Shown: piece after piece, positions 5,926 to 7,607 of the stretch
How positions within the stretch are numbered: position 1 is the stretch's first letter
Layout: each line of letters starts with the position of its first letter
From: Gammaproteobacteria bacterium
GTDB taxonomy: Bacteria; Pseudomonadota; Gammaproteobacteria; Pseudomonadales; Azotimanducaceae_A
Direction of reading: 5' to 3'
Length of the DNA stretch: 7,607 nucleotides
Assembly (NCBI GenBank): GCA_028819775.1
Contig: JAPPKV010000068.1
Location: 1-7,607 of the forward strand
Position numbers and translations under genes: made by a program
The notes under the pieces: generated by a model
Databases searched by the model: none
What the model was told of the DNA's origin: nothing
What the model saw: the letters and a program-made list of their open reading frames with translations, nothing else

Positions 5926-6927
5926 ATGACGACGCAAGACGTCCGTTGGCCGGGCTGGCTCGAAACGCAACTCCTTGCCCATCGCAACCGGCATGGCCCC
6001 CACTACCAGGGATTCCTCTCGGACCACCTGCCCATGGCGATGCTGGCGATGCATGCTCTCGGCGATCGGCGACCGCAACTCGAGGCCTACGCCGACAGTT
6101 ACAGGGCGCGCTTGGATGCGCCGGTGCAACACGCGACCGAACCGCCCGACACCTACGCCGAGGCGATCGGCGACCTCTCATCCTACGGGGCGCTGCTGTC
6201 CTACTTTGATCGCGAAATCGCTGGCCAAGGGGTTCGCGGGACGTTGTGTCGGTTTCTACCGGCGCTGATCAGCGGATGGGTACGCTTCGCGTTTCATCCT
6301 GTCATTCGCCTTGCCCACGGAATCCGCTTCGGGGTCGAATCCGAAGTCGCCGCGGGTCTCGCCTATCTGACCTGTGCCGGACCGGACGACACCTTGTTGG
6401 CGTTGGCGGAATCCGCACCGCGCCGAAGCAAGTTAACACTTCCCGGACCCGCAACCGTCGACGAGGCGCCCTTCGAACAACGGTACAACGCGACGGTCGC
6501 ATCCGGGGCGTTGACGTCGCACGTTGCTGTCGTGCCCGACAATCGACGAGTCGTGGCCGAACTGGGATTGGCACTGTTTAATGCCACCCACGACTTCTTT
6601 GCCCTGCATGTCGTCACGGGAACCCACGCCCTCGGCGTCTGTGCGGACGCCATTGGCCTCGATGTCGACGGACTCCTGAGCGCTGGCGTGTTGGCAGCGT
6701 ACGTGACAATCGGCGCTCCGCCTTTCGACGCGCAGGCCACGCCGACGCCGACACGAATCGACGATGAGCACGATGCCAAGATGGCGTTCAGTTGTCTTGA
6801 CCAAGCCCGCCGACTTTGCAGTCGACGCTTTGAAGAAGCCGCGACGATTTACGCACCCCCACAGTTTGGGCCACAAACGGGGAGGCACGGGGCGGGGCCG
6901 CAGACGTGCCGGGAACACGGGTCGTAG
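5926..6927 (+). CDS. Questin oxidase-like (DUF4243) family protein
   Basis: A 333-residue protein with blocks typical of the questin oxidase-like family: HYQGFLSDHLPMAMLAMHALG (26-46), HPVIRLAHGIRFGVE (124-138), FNATHDFFALHVVTGTHAL (218-236) and DEHDAKMAFSCL (280-291). The fungal member GedK performs a Baeyer-Villiger type ring opening of the anthraquinone questin; bacterial members are mostly uncharacterised. Many conserved histidines (H26, H34, H124, H131, H222, H228, H234) could bind a metal or cofactor, but that is inference. The start ATG 5926 is 22 nt after the SDR gene and has no clear ribosome site; it probably shares the transcript. The family-like sequence stops near residue 310. 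The last 23 residues (PPQFGPQTGRHGAG... to EHGS) are low-complexity and end at the TAG inside repeat copy B, so the natural C-terminus may have been replaced when the repeat arrived. Confidence 0.8.
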   Translation: MTTQDVRWPGWLETQLLAHRNRHGPHYQGFLSDHLPMAMLAMHALGDRRPQLEAYADSYRARLDAPVQHATEPPDTYAEAIGDLSSYGALLSYFDREIAGQGVRGTLCRFLPALISGWVRFAFHPVIRLAHGIRFGVESEVAAGLAYLTCAGPDDTLLALAESAPRRSKLTLPGPATVDEAPFEQRYNATVASGALTSHVAVVPDNRRVVAELGLALFNATHDFFALHVVTGTHALGVCADAIGLDVDGLLSAGVLAAYVTIGAPPFDAQATPTPTRIDDEHDAKMAFSCLDQARRLCSRRFEEAATIYAPPQFGPQTGRHGAGPQTCREHGS

Positions 6928-6949
6928 GGGACGGGCTTGTCCCGTCCCG
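6923..6949 (+). repeat. Hairpin repeat, copy B (at the questin-oxidase-like stop codon)
   Basis: CGTAG followed by the perfect 8-bp stem GGGACGGG / CCCGTCCC around CTTGT. All 27 bp match copy C. TAG 6925-6927 is the stop codon of the preceding gene and the stem starts at the next base. Smaller inverted repeats follow (GTCGCC 6969-6974 / GGCGAC 6978-6983; GCGCG 6985-6989 / CGCGC 6996-7000). Otherwise I see nothing between here and the rRNA terminator. Confidence 0.85.
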
Positions 6950-7029
6950 TTGCCCAACAAGCAGTTGCGTCGCCTCGGGCGACCGCGCGCCCTGACGCGC
7001 ACGATAGGGTCGCCTGACCGGCCGGCAAC

Positions 7030-7061
7030 AAAAAAGCCCGAGGGGATCACCCTCGGGCTTT
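7030..7061 (-). terminator. Intrinsic terminator of the rRNA operon
   Basis: On the minus strand, arms GCCCGAGGG (7058-7050) and CCCTCGGGC (7044-7036) close a 5-base loop and run straight into TTTTTTGTTG. Three A-T pairs extend the stem. It begins 7 nt after the 5S 3' end, a textbook place and form for rRNA termination. In the plus direction it has a shorter T-run, so it may also stop transcripts from the questin-oxidase-like gene. Confidence 0.92.
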
Positions 7062-7067
7062 CGTTTG

Positions 7068-7187
7068 ATGCCTGACAACGACCTACTCTCACATGGGGAG
7101 ACCCCACACTACCATCGGCGCTGAGACGTTTCACTGCTGAGTTCGGGATGGAATCAGGTGGTACCGACTCGCTATGGTCGTCAGGCA
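7068..7187 (-). rRNA. rrf: 5S ribosomal RNA
   Basis: A complete 120-nt 5S gene. The ends TGCCTGACGACC and GGTCGTTGTCAGGCAT pair as helix I. Internal hallmarks are present, including CCATCCCGAACTCAG and GCCGATGGTAGTGTGGGG. The sequence closely resembles gammaproteobacterial 5S rRNA. It is the last gene of a 16S-23S-5S operon transcribed leftwards. Confidence 0.96.
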
Positions 7188-7300
7188 AACCGTCTAACCG
7201 GTTAGCACAATCCGTAGTCAATGAAGCCGTCCAATGAGAGAAGAATGATGTGCGTCCGGGTCCACCGGCGCCTCGCGCCGAGTCGCGCGGACTCGGTTAT
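7188..7300 (-). other. 23S-5S internal transcribed spacer
   Basis: About 113 nt between the rRNAs with no tRNA gene visible. It holds a hairpin CCGAGTC / GACTCGG (7278-7296, 5-base loop) right behind the 23S 3' end and a 10-bp perfect palindrome TAACCGGTTA (7195-7204) just before the 5S. Both could take part in rRNA processing. Confidence 0.85.

Positions 7301-7607
<307 letters not shown>

Noticed and set aside
7188..7300. tRNA gene in the rRNA spacer
   Set aside because: No cloverleaf or T-loop sequence is visible on either strand.

Overview
The window (about 62-63% GC by eye) looks like chromosomal DNA from an uncultured gammaproteobacterium. The clearest clue is the right end. The 3' end of a 23S rRNA gene, a 5S gene and their spacer read leftwards, and the 23S tail (..TGCCCGTGAGGCTTGACCATATAAC..) and the 5S body are very like those of Pseudomonas-type Gammaproteobacteria. 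The lipoprotein signal fits a Gram-negative cell. I cannot name a genus.

Layout, left to right. (1) Positions 1-101 (+): the last 32 residues of a gene that begins outside the window, ending like an NTF2/SnoaL-type small protein. (2) Positions 169-690 (-): a UGSC-family selenoprotein. It looks like two ORFs split by a TGA, but the TGA is the U of the family's U-G-S-C motif and is followed by a plausible bacterial SECIS hairpin. (3) Positions 707-1744 (-): its larger, uncharacterised partner, 16 nt upstream of the selenoprotein and probably in the same operon. (4) Positions 1858-2601 (-): an unrecognised outer-membrane-type lipoprotein. (5) Positions 2602-2858: a non-coding segment full of hairpins. 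(6) Positions 2859-3878 and 3880-4968 (-): a Gfo/Idh/MocA dehydrogenase and a mandelate-racemase-type enolase-superfamily enzyme, 1 nt apart, forming a probable sugar-acid catabolic pair. (7) Positions 4969-5099: a divergent control region with two sets of short direct repeats. (8) Positions 5100-5903 (+): a short-chain dehydrogenase, then 5926-6927 (+): a questin-oxidase-like (DUF4243) protein. (9) Positions 7030-7607 (-): rRNA terminator, 5S, spacer and partial 23S.

Four copies of a short hairpin repeat (CGTAG + 8-bp stem + CTTGT loop) are scattered through the window. The stem sequence changes between copies but stays paired, while the loop is invariant. All three intact copies lie at the 3' end of a gene in that gene's own direction, and in two of them the repeat's TAG is the gene's stop codon.

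The racemase-like enzyme, the Gfo/Idh protein and the divergent SDR could together process a sugar acid or related hydroxy acid. The UGSC pair is a separate, biochemically undefined redox module. It predicts that the host genome carries selA, selB, selC and selD, none of which is in this window.
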